Shown here: positions 63,948 through 64,000 of the stretch, piece by piece
Position numbering within the stretch: the stretch's first letter is position 1
Layout of the letters: every line of letters starts with the position of its first letter
Assembly: GCF_003226325.1 (NCBI RefSeq)
Contig: NZ_PDOD01000004.1
Coordinates: 308,942 to 372,941, forward strand
Direction of reading: 5' to 3'
DNA length: 64,000 nt
DNA from: Salipaludibacillus keqinensis
GTDB lineage: Bacteria > Bacillota > Bacilli > Bacillales > Salisediminibacteriaceae
Made by a program: the position numbers and the translations under genes
Notes under the pieces: generated by a model
What the model saw: only the letters and a program-made list of their open reading frames with translations
Databases searched by the model: none
Told to the model about the DNA's origin: nothing

Positions 63948-64000
63948 TTTATCGGAGAGTTTGATCCTGGCTCAGGACGAACGCTGGCGGCGTGCCTAAT
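63948..64000 (+). rRNA. rrs: 16S ribosomal RNA, 5' end (partial)
   Basis: The sequence TTTATCGGAGAGTTTGATCC followed by TGGCTCAGGACGAACGCTGG is the universal 16S rRNA start (27F primer site) in the Bacillus form. Only the first 53 bases are inside the window. Confidence 0.98.

Overview
The window is a low-GC Firmicute chromosome segment, almost certainly from a spore-forming and probably moderately halophilic member of the Bacillaceae (Halobacillus/Thalassobacillus-like). The spore markers are sspK, a gamma-type SASP and the spore-cortex enzyme PdaA. The halophile inference rests on several very acidic, Asn/Asp/Glu-rich exported proteins. Gene order follows Bacillus subtilis blocks: yfkAB, yfjS(pdaA)-yfjP-yfjO, treA-treR, yfhD-yfhE-yfhF-recX-yfhH-sspK-yfhJ-yfhP-mutY, ywrD-ywrB-ywrA, fabL-sspE-ygaC-ygaD-ygaE-gsaB-ygaF-perR-ygzB-ygxA, then the start of an rRNA operon at the right edge.

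Layout: 1-8639 is an oligopeptide ABC transporter (two permeases, two ATPases, binding protein) interleaved with a class I glutamine-amidotransferase-like hydrolase, an L-Ala-D/L-Glu epimerase (ykfB) and an NlpC/P60 endopeptidase (ykfC). Together this reads as import and catabolism of murein peptides. 9022-21249 carries a secreted protein of unknown function, the radical SAM protein YfkAB, an Asn-rich lipoprotein, a phosphatase, class I fumarase, PdaA, a GAF protein, a DNA glycosylase, an rRNA methyltransferase, a Gfo/Idh oxidoreductase and an MFS exporter. 21370-25368 carries DbpA helicase, an unknown protein, a compact type I toxin-antitoxin locus missed by ordinary ORF calling (35-residue holin-like toxin plus a predicted antisense RNA) and a His-rich lipoprotein.

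25507-28243 holds a degenerate 21-bp tandem repeat followed by treA-treR with a palindromic operator between the promoter boxes. 28388-37557 holds the yfh block, containing several very small genes (yfhD, yfhE, a YpzG-like gene, sspK) and a lactate permease with a CcpA-type cre site placed between recX and yfhH. 37557-41244 carries an SDR, a gamma-glutamyltransferase-like enzyme and a paired CHR transporter. 41717-47214 is the yga block. 47538-52049 is a 1503-residue glutamate synthase large-subunit homologue without a small subunit next to it.

52342-62979 has hemL, a K+ channel, bcp, two paralogous lipoproteins, a GntR-ABC operon, a D-2-hydroxyacid dehydrogenase with a short DarA-like PII protein, perR with its own PerR box, ygzB and ygxA. 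From 62980 onward there is terminator, AT-rich DNA, two rRNA promoters, leader RNA and the first 53 bases of 16S rRNA.

The window is mostly ordinary core chromosome. The most interesting items are the type I toxin-antitoxin locus with complementary 5' and 3' UTR segments, the 21-bp repeat array, the secreted protein with the repeated Leu/Asp motif, the murein-peptide cluster in which a C26-type hydrolase sits where B. subtilis has an LD-carboxypeptidase, and the short PII-like protein. All function calls come from reading motifs and recalled family similarity; no database search was run.
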